From assembly GCF_007362775.1 (NCBI RefSeq), contig NZ_CP041692.1, forward strand, positions 2,790,001 through 2,854,000: a stretch of 64,000 bases of DNA. Reading direction: 5' to 3'. This stretch comes from Microlunatus elymi. GTDB taxonomy: Bacteria; Actinomycetota; Actinomycetes; Propionibacteriales; Propionibacteriaceae. Below the pieces are notes generated by a model. It had not been told where the DNA came from. It worked only from the letters and a program-made list of their open reading frames with translations, and searched no databases. Made by a program: the position numbers and the translations under genes. The first letter of the stretch is position 1; each line of letters opens with the position of its first letter. Of the stretch, positions 53,030 to 62,846 are shown piece after piece.

Positions 53030-55879
53030 ATGTCGCATCAGGATCAGGTGTTGGGCCATCAACCCGTCGCAACAGGTGGTGCGGGGACTGAGCAGCAGCC
53101 CGGCAACCAGGCGGAACGGCTGTCCTTCGCCGAGGTCGCGGTCGTGCCCGAGCCAGGCGACAACTGCGCGATGGCGTCCCGCACGCTGGCCGCCGGCACG
53201 GTGCTGGACGGCCCGGGTGTGGACAACAACGAGCAATCGATTGTCCTGTCGCATCGGGTGATGGAGGGCCACCGGTTCGTGATCACGCCGATCGCCGCCG
53301 GGGATCCGTTGCTCAGCTGGAACACCCCGTTCGCGACCGCTCTGCGTGATCTTGATCCGGGGACCTACGTCTGCACCGAGCCGGTGTTGGAGGCACTGGC
53401 CGGTCGAGACATCGAGGGGCTGCCGGCCGAGCCGTCGGCGGTGAACGTGCCGCTGGATCCCTATCAGCTGGACGAATCCGCGTTGGTGCTCGGCGAGCAG
53501 GTGCCGTTGTACGACGATCCGGACACCTTCGACGGGTTCGCCCGTGACAACGGCACCGTCGGCACCCGCAACCACCTGGTGATCGTCGGCGTCACCTCGC
53601 GCAGCGGCGCCTTCGCCACCGAGCTGGCCCGCCGGTTGGCCGAGCGCCATCCGGCCGGCGACAACTTCGACGGCATGGTCGCGGTCGCCCACACCGAGGC
53701 CGGCGAGGACACCCGGCCCAACAACGCCGACTTCGTACTGGCGGTGTTGGCCGGCACCCTGGTGCACCCCAACGTCGGCGCGGTGCTGCTGGTCGACGAT
53801 CCGGGCGCGGTGATCACCAGCAAGGACGTCAACCAGTTCATGGCTGCCCGCAACTACCCGGCTGTCACGATCCCGTGCGCCGCCTTCACCCGCCGCGGCG
53901 GATTCGAAGATGATCTTGCTCGGGCCGCCGAGATCGTCGACCCGTGGCTGCCGCAGGTGCTGCAGGCACGGCGTACCCCGCAACCGCTGAGCGCGCTCAA
54001 GATCGGCTTGCAGTGCGGCGGTTCCGACGCGTTCTCCGGCGTCAGCGCGAACCCGCTGGCCGGCGCGGTCGGCCGCGAAGTGATTAAGCACGGCGGCATC
54101 GCCTGCCTGGCCGAGACCGACGAGTTGATCGCCGCCGAGGGCTACGTGCTGAAGAACGTCCGCACCGTCGACGTGGCCCGCCGCTTCCTGGAAACCGTGC
54201 AGAGCTTCAAGGAACGGGTCAGCTGGCACGGCCACACCGCCGAGGGCAACCCGTCCGGCGGCAACGTCTACCGGGGTCTCTACAACATCTCGCTGAAGTC
54301 GTTGGGTGCCGCCCGCAAGCTCGATCGGGCCGTCCGGCTGGACGAGGTGATCAACTACGGCGATCTGTATCCGCGGCCGGGTTACATCTTCATGGACAGC
54401 CCCGGAAATGATCTTGAATCGGTGGCCGGTCAGGTGGCGAGCGGTTCCAACATCATCTTCTTCACCACCGGCAACGGGTCGATCACCAACTTCCCGTTCG
54501 TGCCGACGATGAAGTTCGTCACAACCACCGAGCGCTACAAGCTGCTCAGTCACGAGATGGACGTCAACGCCGGCCGCTACCTGGACGGCGAGGATTTCGA
54601 CGCGCTGACCGCCGAGACCTATCGCCAGACCGTACGAGTTGCCTCCGGCGAGCGGACCGCGGGGGAGAAGGCCGGCCACAGCCAGGTGTCGATCTGGCGG
54701 AACTGGAAGCAGACCGGCCCGCGCAAGGGCATCGCCATCTCCATCGACGGTCGGATCGGCCGCCGGCTGGACGAGCTGCCCGCCGACGAACGGGACGCCG
54801 AGTTGGACGGCCGGCCGGTCAAGATCACCGATGCCGCGGCGCTGCCGGCGGCACCGATCAGCGGCGTCGATCTGTATTCGGCCGAGGCGAGTCGGTACGC
54901 AACGGAGCAGGTCGCGTTGGTGTTGCCGACGTCGCTGTGCTCGGGCCAGATCGCCGCCCGGATGGCCGACCGGTTGGCGGCCGAGGACTGGACCGCCGGT
55001 CGTACCACCCGGTCGGTCGCCCTCCCGCACACCGAGGGCTGCGGGGTTTCCGGCGGCGCCAACATCGCCACCTTCGCCCGGACCATGGTCGGCTATCTCG
55101 CCCACCCGAACGTACGACTGGCGCTGCTGCTGGAGCACGGCTGCGAGAAGACCCACAACGACTTCTTCAAGCACGAGTTGGCAGCGGCCGGGCTGAGTCT
55201 GGAGCGGTTCGGCTGGGCCAGCATCCAACTGGACGGCGGGATCGAGGCCAGCACGGTACGGGTCCGGGACTGGTTCACCTCCACCGCTGCCGGGCTCGAA
55301 CTGCCGGTCCGGGCGAGCCGTCCGCTGGGCGACCTGTCGATCGCGCTCGACGCTCGCGGCCCGCTGACCGATCTGACCGCGACGGCGCTGGCCCGGATCG
55401 GCGGCTGGATCACCTCCGCCGGCGGCACCGTGGTGCTGCCGTCGACCAGCAAACTGCTGCAGAGTGCGGCGTTCACCTCCGCCGCGTTCGGACATGCTCG
55501 GGTCGAGCCGACGCTCGCCCACGGCCAGCGGCCGACCGAGCCGGGCTGGCACATCATGCGGATGCCCGGCACCGACTGGCTGGAGACGGCCACCGGGCTC
55601 GGTGCGACCGGTGCCGAACTCGCTCTGGTGCACGTTGCCGGCGGCACGCTGCCGGGGCACCGGTTCCTGCCGGTGCTGCAGGTCAGTGCCGATTCCGACA
55701 CCGTCGCCGACTACGGCGCGGACCTCGACGGCACCCTGGCAGCCGGCCCGGATCAGGCGGCCGAGGACGGTCTGCGAGTGCTCACCGACGCGGCTTCCGG
55801 ACGGCTGCGGGCCCGCGCCGACCTGGAAGGCAACGTCGGCTTCCAGCTCACCCGCGGGCTGCTCGGCGCCTCGATGTAG
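53030..55879 (+). CDS. Double-length UxaA-family hydrolase (altronate/galactarate dehydratase-like)
   Basis: UxaA proteins dehydrate sugar acids; the usual length is ~500 residues. This 949-residue protein has an N-terminal SAF-like domain (~25-110, VVPEPGDNCAMASRTLAAG...SHRVMEGHRFVI), a UxaA core (FARDNGTVGTRNHLVIV, CGGSDAFSGVSANPLAG, and FMDSPGNDLESVAGQVASG). It then has an additional C-terminal half with a second Cys-containing module (TSLCSGQIAARMADRL, HTEGCGVSGGANIATFARTM, LLEHGCEKTHNDFF). ATG at 53030 follows GGGAG. No sugar-acid pathway gene is near. Substrate unknown. Confidence 0.8.
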   Translation: MSHQDQVLGHQPVATGGAGTEQQPGNQAERLSFAEVAVVPEPGDNCAMASRTLAAGTVLDGPGVDNNEQSIVLSHRVMEGHRFVITPIAAGDPLLSWNTPFATALRDLDPGTYVCTEPVLEALAGRDIEGLPAEPSAVNVPLDPYQLDESALVLGEQVPLYDDPDTFDGFARDNGTVGTRNHLVIVGVTSRSGAFATELARRLAERHPAGDNFDGMVAVAHTEAGEDTRPNNADFVLAVLAGTLVHPNVGAVLLVDDPGAVITSKDVNQFMAARNYPAVTIPCAAFTRRGGFEDDLARAAEIVDPWLPQVLQARRTPQPLSALKIGLQCGGSDAFSGVSANPLAGAVGREVIKHGGIACLAETDELIAAEGYVLKNVRTVDVARRFLETVQSFKERVSWHGHTAEGNPSGGNVYRGLYNISLKSLGAARKLDRAVRLDEVINYGDLYPRPGYIFMDSPGNDLESVAGQVASGSNIIFFTTGNGSITNFPFVPTMKFVTTTERYKLLSHEMDVNAGRYLDGEDFDALTAETYRQTVRVASGERTAGEKAGHSQVSIWRNWKQTGPRKGIAISIDGRIGRRLDELPADERDAELDGRPVKITDAAALPAAPISGVDLYSAEASRYATEQVALVLPTSLCSGQIAARMADRLAAEDWTAGRTTRSVALPHTEGCGVSGGANIATFARTMVGYLAHPNVRLALLLEHGCEKTHNDFFKHELAAAGLSLERFGWASIQLDGGIEASTVRVRDWFTSTAAGLELPVRASRPLGDLSIALDARGPLTDLTATALARIGGWITSAGGTVVLPSTSKLLQSAAFTSAAFGHARVEPTLAHGQRPTEPGWHIMRMPGTDWLETATGLGATGAELALVHVAGGTLPGHRFLPVLQVSADSDTVADYGADLDGTLAAGPDQAAEDGLRVLTDAASGRLRARADLEGNVGFQLTRGLLGASM

Positions 55880-56014
55880 CGACAGCGCGTCCGGACCGGG
55901 GCTTGCTTGCCGACGCGGTTCTTCGGCAATCTCGGCTGGGGTGTCGATCCGGGTCGGGATCGTTCGACGCTTGGGTGAGCGCCCCGACGGACGGGGCCGG
56001 TCAAGGGGGTAGCC

Positions 56015-56485
56015 ATGCCGAACATCACCACCAACCTGTGGTTCGACACCCAGGCAGAGGAAGCCGCGCAGTACTACTGTCGGATCTTCCCGAATTCCAA
56101 GATCAACAACATCAGTCACTATCCCGACGGGACACCGCGGGCCGGCAGCGTCCTGACCGTCGACTTCGAGCTGGACGGCACCCGCTTCACCGCGCTGAAC
56201 GGCGGACCGGAGTTCCGCTTCACCGAGGCTGTCTCGTTCCTGATCGACTGCCAGGACCAGGCCGAGGTCGATCACTACTGGGATGCGCTGACCGCCGACG
56301 GCGGCGAGGAAAGTCAGTGCGGCTGGCTGAAAGATCGTTTCGGCGTCTCTTGGCAGGTCGTTCCGCGGCAACTGCCCGAACTGCTGTCGAATCCGGATCA
56401 GGCGTTGGTCGGCCGGGTCACCCAGGCGATGTTTCAAATGGCCAAGATCGACGTCGCGGAGCTCGAGCGAGCCGCGGCGCAGTGA
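56015..56485 (+). CDS. VOC-fold PhnB-like protein
   Basis: The 156-residue protein matches the PhnB/3-dmu-9_3-mt type glyoxalase-fold family: ITTNLWFDTQAEEAAQYYCRIFPNSKI, FTALNGGPEFRFTEAVSFLIDC and CGWLKDRFGVSWQVVP. The family name of methyltransferase is misleading, and enzymatic role is unknown. Single gene. Confidence 0.9.
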   Translation: MPNITTNLWFDTQAEEAAQYYCRIFPNSKINNISHYPDGTPRAGSVLTVDFELDGTRFTALNGGPEFRFTEAVSFLIDCQDQAEVDHYWDALTADGGEESQCGWLKDRFGVSWQVVPRQLPELLSNPDQALVGRVTQAMFQMAKIDVAELERAAAQ

Positions 56486-56539
56486 TCATCAAGTGATCAT
56501 GAAGTTGGTCCCGGGCCTTCTTTCCGCCAGATTTGACCC

Positions 56540-57508
56540 GTGCAGGAACAACCCGCCCAGGAAGACGCCGAGCAGGAGCGACCAGGGGCGAGGACGGCGA
56601 TCAGTCCGCCCTGGTGGCGGACGGCGTCGGGCGCGCTCGCGATGTGTTTCGTCGGCAGCAGCACGGCCGTGTCCCAGTTGCTGGTGGACGCGCCGCTGTT
56701 CACGGCGCAGGCCGTCCGGTACGGCATCGCTGCGGCTCTGCTGGCGTTGGTGATGCGTTTGCGCGGACAGCAGATCGTCCGGCCGGCGGGCCGGGAATGG
56801 CTGTGGCTGCTGGGCTTGGCGGTGTCAGGCCTGGTCGTCTTCAACGTCGCACTGGTCCGCGGCGCCCGGCATGCCGAGCCGGCCGTGATCGCGGTTGCGG
56901 TGGCTGCGGTGCCGATCCTGCTCGGCGTGCTCGGCCCACTGCTGGAACGCCGGCGTCCGGGAGCCCGCTTGCTGCTGGCGGCCGCCGTGGTCACCGCGGG
57001 CGCGGTGCTGGTGGTCGGTGTCGGGCGTACCGATCTGATCGGCATCGGCTGGGCCCTGGTCGCTCTGATCTGCGAGGCGGGCTTCACGCTGCTGGCCGTG
57101 CCGGTGCTGCCCAGGCTCGGCCCGGCCGGCGTCTCCCTGCACAGCATCTGGATCGCGACCGTGCTGCTCGCCGCGATCGGCGTCGGCGCCGAAGGGCCGG
57201 CCGCGGTCGCCGCGCTGACGCGCAGCGAGTGGATCGCGATCGGCTACCTGGCGGTGTTCGTCACGGTGATCGCCTTCCTGCTCTGGTACGGCTGTGTGCA
57301 GGCGATCGGCGCCGACCGCGCCGGACTGCTGACCGGTGTCGCTCCCGTCGCCGCGGCCCTGATCGGAGCCGTTGTACTGGGTGAGATGCCGGCACTGGGT
57401 GTCTGGCTCGGGATCGCCGTGGTGATCGCCGGGCTGGCGATCGGGCTCGGCCCGTCCGCGCGTCGCCGTACGGGTGCGGACGCGGTCACGCTGAGCCGGA
57501 CAGCGTAG
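56540..57508 (+). CDS. EamA/DMT family transporter
   Basis: The 322-residue inner-membrane protein has ten spans in two EamA halves ([30 protein letters not shown]; second half ending [37 protein letters not shown]). Such carriers export amino acids or metabolites. GTG start with weak ribosome site. It precedes thrS by 79 bp; co-transcription is possible. Confidence 0.9.
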   Translation: MQEQPAQEDAEQERPGARTAISPPWWRTASGALAMCFVGSSTAVSQLLVDAPLFTAQAVRYGIAAALLALVMRLRGQQIVRPAGREWLWLLGLAVSGLVVFNVALVRGARHAEPAVIAVAVAAVPILLGVLGPLLERRRPGARLLLAAAVVTAGAVLVVGVGRTDLIGIGWALVALICEAGFTLLAVPVLPRLGPAGVSLHSIWIATVLLAAIGVGAEGPAAVAALTRSEWIAIGYLAVFVTVIAFLLWYGCVQAIGADRAGLLTGVAPVAAALIGAVVLGEMPALGVWLGIAVVIAGLAIGLGPSARRRTGADAVTLSRTA

Positions 57509-57587
57509 GCTTGCGCCTCGGATTTACCGGCAAACATCGACATCTGCCGGCGCCAGGTCTGCGCCGGCCGGAGAGGGAGGACCGATC

Positions 57588-59594
57588 GTGGCCTCGACCA
57601 AGATCACCGTCGTTGCGGACAATGCGACAACCGAGCAGGTGATCGACGAGACGACGACGGGCCTGGACCTCTTCGGCACCGACCGCAGCATCGTTGCGAT
57701 CAAGATCAACGGCGAGCTCCGTGATCTTGATCGGCCGGTGCTGGACGGTGTCGACGGTGCCGAGATCACGGTCGAGCCGGTGTCGATCGAGAGCACCGAC
57801 GGGTTGAACGTGTTGCGGCACTCGACTGCGCACGTCGCCGCCCAGGCCGTACAAGCCCTGTACGCAGAGGCGAAACTCGGCATCGGGCCGCCGATCACCG
57901 ACGGCTTCTACTACGACTTCCAGGTGGCCGAGCCGTTCACCCCCGAGGATCTGAAGGCCATCGACAAGCAGATGTCGATGATCATCAAGGAACGGCAGCG
58001 GTTCGTCCGCCGCGAGATCAGCGACGACGAGGGCCGCCACGAGCTCGCGGCCGAGCCGTTCAAGATCGAGTTGATCGGCAAGAAGGGCGCCGCCGATGAT
58101 GCCGACGGCGCGGATGATCAAGGAATGGGCGTCGAGGTCGGCGCCGGCCAGCTGACCATCTACGACAACGTACGCCGGGACGGATCCGTTGCCTGGAAGG
58201 ATCTTTGCCGCGGTCCGCACCTCCCGCACACCGGCTACATCCCCGCGTACGCGATCACTCGCAGCTCGGCGGCGTACTGGCTCGGCGATCAGAACAACCA
58301 GCAGTTGCAGCGGGTCTACGGCACCGCCTGGCCGAGCAAGTCGGAGCTGAAGGACTACCAGCATCGGATGGAGGAGGCCGCCAAGCGCGACCACCGCAAG
58401 CTCGGCGTCGAGCTCGATCTGTTCAGCTTCCCCGACGAGCTCGGCTCCGGCCTGGCGGTGTTTCACCCCAAGGGCGGTGTGCTGAAGCGGGAGATGGAGG
58501 ACTACGTCCGCCGTCGGCACCTGGAGGAGGGGTTCTCCTACGTCGGAACCCCACATCTGACCAAGTCAGGACTGTTCGAGACCTCGGGACACTATCCGTA
58601 CTACGCGGACACGATGTTCCCGCCGATGGAGTTCGAGGGCAGCCACTACCTGGTCAAGCCGATGAACTGCCCGATGCACAACCTGATCTACAAGTCGCGG
58701 GGGCGGTCCTACCGCGAGCTGCCGCTGAGGTTCTTCGAGTTCGGCTCGGTCTACCGGTACGAGAAGTCCGGTGTGGTGCACGGGCTGACCCGGGTTCGCG
58801 GGATGACGCAGGACGACTCGCACTCCTACGTCACGCCGGAGCAGGCGCCGGGGGAGATCAAGCATCTGCTCGGCTTCATCCTCGGGCTGCTGCGTGACTT
58901 CGGGCTGAACGACTACTACCTGGAGCTGTCCACCCGGGATCCGCAGTCGGACAAGTTCATCGGCAGCGACGAGCAGTGGGCGACCGCGACCGAGATCCTG
59001 GAGCAGGTCGGCCGCGACTCCGGGCTGGACCTGGTGCCCGATCCGGGCGGGGCCGCCTTCTACGGGCCGAAGATCTCCGTGCAGACCCGGGACGCGATCG
59101 GCCGGACCTGGCAGATGTCGACGATTCAGTACGACTTCAACCAGCCGGCACGGTTCGGTCTGGAATACCAGGCGGCCGACGGGTCCCGGCAGCAGCCGGT
59201 GATGATCCACTCGGCCAAGTTCGGCTCGATCGAACGCTTCATCGGGGTGCTCACCGAGCACTACGCCGGCGCGTTCCCGGTCTGGCTGGCGCCGGTGCAG
59301 GCGGTCGGTATCCCGGTCGCGGCCGAGTTTGACGGCTATCTGGTCGACGTCGCTGCCAGGATGCGCAAGGCCGACATCCGGGTCGAGGTCGACACCAGCG
59401 ACGACCGGATGCAGAAGAAGATTCGTAACTGGACCAAGCAGAAGGTGCCCTACCAGCTGATCGCCGGCGGTCAGGACGCCGAGGCCGGTGCCGTCTCCTT
59501 CCGCTACCGCGACGGCAGCCAGAAGAACGGAGTCCCGGTGGACGAGGCGATCGCCGAGATCACCGCCGCCATCGCCGACAAGCGTCAGGTCTGA
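57588..59594 (+). CDS. thrS: Threonyl-tRNA synthetase
   Basis: The 668-residue class II synthetase charges tRNA-Thr. Order: TGS domain (1-65), editing domain with [14 protein letters not shown] and the GFYYDF motif, catalytic core with [28 protein letters not shown] and [17 protein letters not shown], and an anticodon-binding C-terminus. GTG follows GGGAGGACCGATC. Residues ~165-185 ([19 protein letters not shown]) are an acidic insertion partly encoded by GATGATC words. In actinobacteria thrS precedes the phosphatidylinositol mannoside genes, as it does here with Uma2 between. No T-box leader seen. Confidence 0.96.
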   Translation: MASTKITVVADNATTEQVIDETTTGLDLFGTDRSIVAIKINGELRDLDRPVLDGVDGAEITVEPVSIESTDGLNVLRHSTAHVAAQAVQALYAEAKLGIGPPITDGFYYDFQVAEPFTPEDLKAIDKQMSMIIKERQRFVRREISDDEGRHELAAEPFKIELIGKKGAADDADGADDQGMGVEVGAGQLTIYDNVRRDGSVAWKDLCRGPHLPHTGYIPAYAITRSSAAYWLGDQNNQQLQRVYGTAWPSKSELKDYQHRMEEAAKRDHRKLGVELDLFSFPDELGSGLAVFHPKGGVLKREMEDYVRRRHLEEGFSYVGTPHLTKSGLFETSGHYPYYADTMFPPMEFEGSHYLVKPMNCPMHNLIYKSRGRSYRELPLRFFEFGSVYRYEKSGVVHGLTRVRGMTQDDSHSYVTPEQAPGEIKHLLGFILGLLRDFGLNDYYLELSTRDPQSDKFIGSDEQWATATEILEQVGRDSGLDLVPDPGGAAFYGPKISVQTRDAIGRTWQMSTIQYDFNQPARFGLEYQAADGSRQQPVMIHSAKFGSIERFIGVLTEHYAGAFPVWLAPVQAVGIPVAAEFDGYLVDVAARMRKADIRVEVDTSDDRMQKKIRNWTKQKVPYQLIAGGQDAEAGAVSFRYRDGSQKNGVPVDEAIAEITAAIADKRQV

Positions 59595-59721
59595 GGCACC
59601 AGCTCCGATCACGACGAATCGCGGTTGGCGTCGACCTCTCCGGCAGCGAACCCCGGCACGTTTCCGGCCGCAGTCGGAATCGACCCCCGAGCTCCGGGCA
59701 TGGCGTCGAGTGCCGCCGCTC

Positions 59722-59801
59722 GCGAACAGAATCACCCGCGCATTGAGTGTTTCGAGCCAATTTGGACCGGTTCGGCACGAACAGCGGGTGATTGTGTTCG
59801 C
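59722..59801. repeat. 18-bp inverted repeat in the thrS-Uma2 gap
   Basis: GCGAACAGAATCACCCGC at 59722-59739 pairs with GCGGGTGATTGTGTTCGC at 59784-59801 with one mismatch, around a 44-base, A/T-richer loop. It lies within the 349-bp convergent gap 59595-59943, where no gene is seen. It may be the bidirectional terminator of thrS and Uma2, a MITE-like remnant or a structured RNA. Confidence 0.6.
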
Positions 59802-59943
59802 GACGGTGACGCACAACTGCTGCCCACGGGCGCCGATCCCCGCAACAACGCCCAACCACCGGGCCCCCAACGGCATTGACGGACTCCGAATCCCGCGGAA
59901 ATGGCCGAGACTGCGCCGGATTCGAGCCCCTTCCTCACGGTTG

Positions 59944-60495
59944 TCAGTCCAGGAGTGCGTTCGGGGTGATGGTCACTTCGTACGGATCGGCCGCGGTGAA
60001 GGATTGCTCGCCGCTGACCTCGGCGATCTGCCGATAGTTATCCTTGTTCAGCGCCCACGCGGTCAACGACGGCCGGTCCGGATCGACGATCCAGTAGGAC
60101 CTGACTCCGGCGCGGCGGTAGCGGTCATGCTTGATGTTCAGCTCGAAGAGCCGGTTGCTCGGAGACAGGATCTCGACGGCGAGCAGCGGTGCGACCGGCA
60201 GAATCTTCGAGGTGAAGTCCGACCTGCGGGCGACAATCAGGTCCGGCACGACCACGGTGTCGTCGGCCAGGACGACGTCGGTGGGCGCCGCCAACACCCT
60301 GAGGTCGACCGGGCAGTTGGCCGCCAGCAACAGGTGCAGCTGCGCACTGACGATCTGGTGGCGTACCGCCGGCGACGGGCTCACGACGAGTACTCCATCG
60401 ATGAGCTCATAGCGATTCCCGTCGTTCTCCGGGAACTGTTCCAGGTCGGCGACGGTCCACGCTCGTCCCTGCGGGAAGGTGGTCACGGCTCCCAT
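59944..60495 (-). CDS. Uma2 family (DUF820) putative restriction-endonuclease-fold protein
   Basis: The 183-residue protein has WTVADLEQFPENDGNRYELIDGVLVVSP, PDLIVARR, and VEILSPSNRLFELNIKHDRYRRAGVRSYWIVDP, with the Asp/Glu-x-Lys-like site of the PD-(D/E)XK fold. Most members have no known role. It lies on the opposite strand inside the thrS-to-pimA syntenic block, as if inserted. ATG at 60495; short 179-bp divergent gap to the HIT gene. Confidence 0.87.
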   Translation of the reverse strand: MGAVTTFPQGRAWTVADLEQFPENDGNRYELIDGVLVVSPSPAVRHQIVSAQLHLLLAANCPVDLRVLAAPTDVVLADDTVVVPDLIVARRSDFTSKILPVAPLLAVEILSPSNRLFELNIKHDRYRRAGVRSYWIVDPDRPSLTAWALNKDNYRQIAEVSGEQSFTAADPYEVTITPNALLD

Positions 60496-60674
60496 CGTGC
60501 CTCATTTCTTCCGGCTCGGTCATCGTCACGTTCTGGAGTCGCTGTGCCCGGAAGCACCGATGGTCGTCCACAGGCAGCGGCGATTGCGGACAAGTGTCGT
60601 TGGTGGATGCGCGGCCCGATGACCGGGCCCGGAGTCAACCTTCGCCGACCTCATCCGGCATGCTTGGTCCCGAC

Positions 60675-61259
60675 ATGAATGACGAGATCACCGATCGGCC
60701 GGACGAGTTCGCCGGTGTGCCCGACCCGTTCGAACGGTTGTGGACGCCGCACCGGATGGTCTACATCGAGGGCGAGAACAAGCCGCCGGACGGCACCGCC
60801 GACACCTGCCCGTTCTGTCGTACGCCGGCCGGTGAGGACGAGACCGGACTGATCGTCCACCGCGACGAACTGGCCTACGTCGTGCTCAACCTCTACCCGT
60901 ACTCGCCAGGTCATCTGCTGATCTGCCCCTATCGGCACGTTGCCGACTACACCGATCTCACTGACGCCGAACGGGACGCGATCGGCCGGTTGACCGCCGA
61001 CGCGATGACCGTGATCCGCGCCACCAGCGCCCCGCACGGCTTCAACCTCGGCCTCAACCAGGGCGCTGTCGCCGGTGCCGGGATCGCCGCCCACCTGCAT
61101 CAGCACGTGGTGCCGCGGTGGGCGGGAGACGCGAACTTCCTGCCGGTGATCGGCCACACCAAGGCGATCCCGCAACTCCTCGGCGACAGTTGGAAGCTGC
61201 TGTACGAGGTCTGGCAGAAACATGATCAGCAGCCGCACGGTACGGAGGGGAACGGCTGA
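60675..61259 (+). CDS. HIT family protein, AP4A phosphorylase-like
   Basis: The 194-residue hydrolase has a zinc Cys pair (CPFCRTP), LNLYPYSPGHLLICPYRHV and triad HLHQHVVPRW. It belongs to the mycobacterial Rv2613c group, shown to be diadenosine tetraphosphate phosphorylases. Start ATG at 60675 preferred; ATG at 60660 also open. Its stop overlaps the next start by one base (TGATG), so the gene opens the mannoside operon. Confidence 0.9.
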   Translation: MNDEITDRPDEFAGVPDPFERLWTPHRMVYIEGENKPPDGTADTCPFCRTPAGEDETGLIVHRDELAYVVLNLYPYSPGHLLICPYRHVADYTDLTDAERDAIGRLTADAMTVIRATSAPHGFNLGLNQGAVAGAGIAAHLHQHVVPRWAGDANFLPVIGHTKAIPQLLGDSWKLLYEVWQKHDQQPHGTEGNG

Positions 61260-61912
61260 TGCTGGAACGGTTCCGCAACGCCTGGACCAAGGTGATCGCA
61301 CCGATCGCAGCGTTCTTCGTCCGGCACAACATCTCGCCGGACGTGATCACCATCGTCGGCACGCTCGGCGTGGTCGCCGGTGCGGTGATCTGCTACCCGC
61401 AGGGCTGGCTGTGGCAGGGCACGGTGATCATCTTCCTGTTCGTCTTCGCCGACATGGTGGACGGCCAGATGGCCCGCAGCACCGGCCGGTCGAGCAAGTG
61501 GGGAGCGTTCCTGGACTCCAGCCTGGACCGGCTCGGCGACGGCGCGGTCTTCGGCGGGATCACGCTCTACTTCGTGCACGGTGCCGCGGTGCACGGCCGC
61601 GACGTCGCCTTCGACCTGCCCACCATCTGGGCCTCGATCACCCTGTGTGCGTTGGTGATGGGCCAGCTCACCTCGTACGTCAAGGCTCGGGCGGAGAGCC
61701 TCGGCTTCCGCTGCGGCGGTGGGTTGGCCGCCCGCGCCGACCGGTTGTTGATCATCCTGATGGGCGCCTGGCTGGCCGGTCTCGGTGTGCCGTACGTGTT
61801 GGAGTTCGCGGTCACCGCGTTGGCCGTGATGAGCACCGTGACGGTGTTCCAGCGGATCTTCCAGGTCCGCAATCAGGCCCGGGAGCAGGACCCGCATGGC
61901 GCCGGAGCATGA
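61259..61912 (+). CDS. pgsA: CDP-alcohol phosphotransferase, probable phosphatidylinositol phosphate synthase
   Basis: The 217-residue membrane enzyme holds the CDP-alcohol phosphotransferase motif DMVDGQMARSTGRSS...FLDSSLD (Asp-x2-Asp-Gly-x2-Ala-Arg-x8-Gly-x3-Asp-x3-Asp) near residue 65-90, and about six spans. In the PIM block it joins CDP-diacylglycerol to inositol phosphate. Substrate from context. Confidence 0.92.
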   Translation: MLERFRNAWTKVIAPIAAFFVRHNISPDVITIVGTLGVVAGAVICYPQGWLWQGTVIIFLFVFADMVDGQMARSTGRSSKWGAFLDSSLDRLGDGAVFGGITLYFVHGAAVHGRDVAFDLPTIWASITLCALVMGQLTSYVKARAESLGFRCGGGLAARADRLLIILMGAWLAGLGVPYVLEFAVTALAVMSTVTVFQRIFQVRNQAREQDPHGAGA

Positions 61913-62846
61913 CCGGACGACCGCACTGACGCCGGCTGCCGTCGGCCTGAGACTGCTGTACGGGTTGGGCTGGCGGATCGGACCGCAACTGCCGAAGCCG
62001 GTGCGGCAGTTGATCATGGAACAGGGCGCCCGGGTCGCGGTTCGTCGCGGCGGTGAGAACCTTGATCATTATCGGGACAACCTGCGCGCCGTACTCGGCC
62101 GGGAACCCGATGATCAACTTCTCCGGGCCGGCGTCGCCTCGTACCTGCGCAACTGGATCGAGGTGTTCTCGCTGCCGGGCTGGTCGACGGCCAGGATCGT
62201 CGGCACCGTGTCCACCACCGGCGAGGCCGAGTTGCGCCGGGCGTTGCGGGAGGAGGGCGCGGTGGTCGCGTTGCCGCACAGCGGCAACTGGGACCTGGCC
62301 GGTGCCTGGGCGTGCGTCACCGGCATGCCGGTGACCACCGTGGTGGAACAGCTCGAGGCTCCCGAGTACGCCGCCTTCAAGCGATTCCGCGAGCAGCTCG
62401 GGATGGAGATCATCTCCAACCATGATCCGGCCGCGTTGCCGCGGCTGATGACCGCCGTCCGGCAGCACCGGGTCGCCTGCCTGGTGGCCGATCGTGATCT
62501 GCTCGGCAGCGGCCTACCGGTCGACTGGGCAGGCCATCGGGTGACCATGCCCGCGGGTCCGGCAGTGGTGGCGCGCCGCACCGGCGCCTCGCTGTTTCCG
62601 ATGGTGTGTCGATTCACTCCTGACGGGCTGCGGCTGGACATCGGCCGGCCGATCGAGCACCGACCCGGCCGCGACGGACTGATCGCGATGATCCAGGACG
62701 AGGCCGACTACTTCGCCGAACGGATCGCCCGTACGCCGCAGGACTGGCATCTGATGCAGCCGTTCTTCACCGCCGGGACCGGGGCGTCGGGTAAAGATCG
62801 TGGGGTTCCGGGAGAAGATGATCATGGTGTCGAGGGGAGACCATGA
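61896..62846 (+). CDS. Phosphatidylinositol mannoside acyltransferase (PatA-like)
   Basis: The 316-residue LpxL-type acyltransferase has the HxxxxD/E-type site PHSGNWDLAGAW, VVEQLEAPEYAAFKRFREQLGM and VACLVADRDLLGSGLPVDW. It acylates the mannose of PIM at the inner leaflet. It overlaps pgsA by 17 bases and pimA by four. The C-terminal tail (GEDDHGVEGRP) contains a GATGATCATGG-encoded segment. Confidence 0.9.
   Translation: MAPEHDRTTALTPAAVGLRLLYGLGWRIGPQLPKPVRQLIMEQGARVAVRRGGENLDHYRDNLRAVLGREPDDQLLRAGVASYLRNWIEVFSLPGWSTARIVGTVSTTGEAELRRALREEGAVVALPHSGNWDLAGAWACVTGMPVTTVVEQLEAPEYAAFKRFREQLGMEIISNHDPAALPRLMTAVRQHRVACLVADRDLLGSGLPVDWAGHRVTMPAGPAVVARRTGASLFPMVCRFTPDGLRLDIGRPIEHRPGRDGLIAMIQDEADYFAERIARTPQDWHLMQPFFTAGTGASGKDRGVPGEDDHGVEGRP

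Noticed and set aside
52835-56437. 1200-codon open frame antisense to the UxaA-family gene
   Set aside because: Same shadow composition, no ribosome site, no recognisable domain.
57509-57587. T-box or other leader RNA before thrS
   Set aside because: Only 79 bp separate it from the EamA gene. No T-box sequence or specifier-stem pattern is visible.
59944-60495. Uma2 gene as part of a restriction-modification system
   Set aside because: No methylase or specificity gene is adjacent. The family is mostly orphan.
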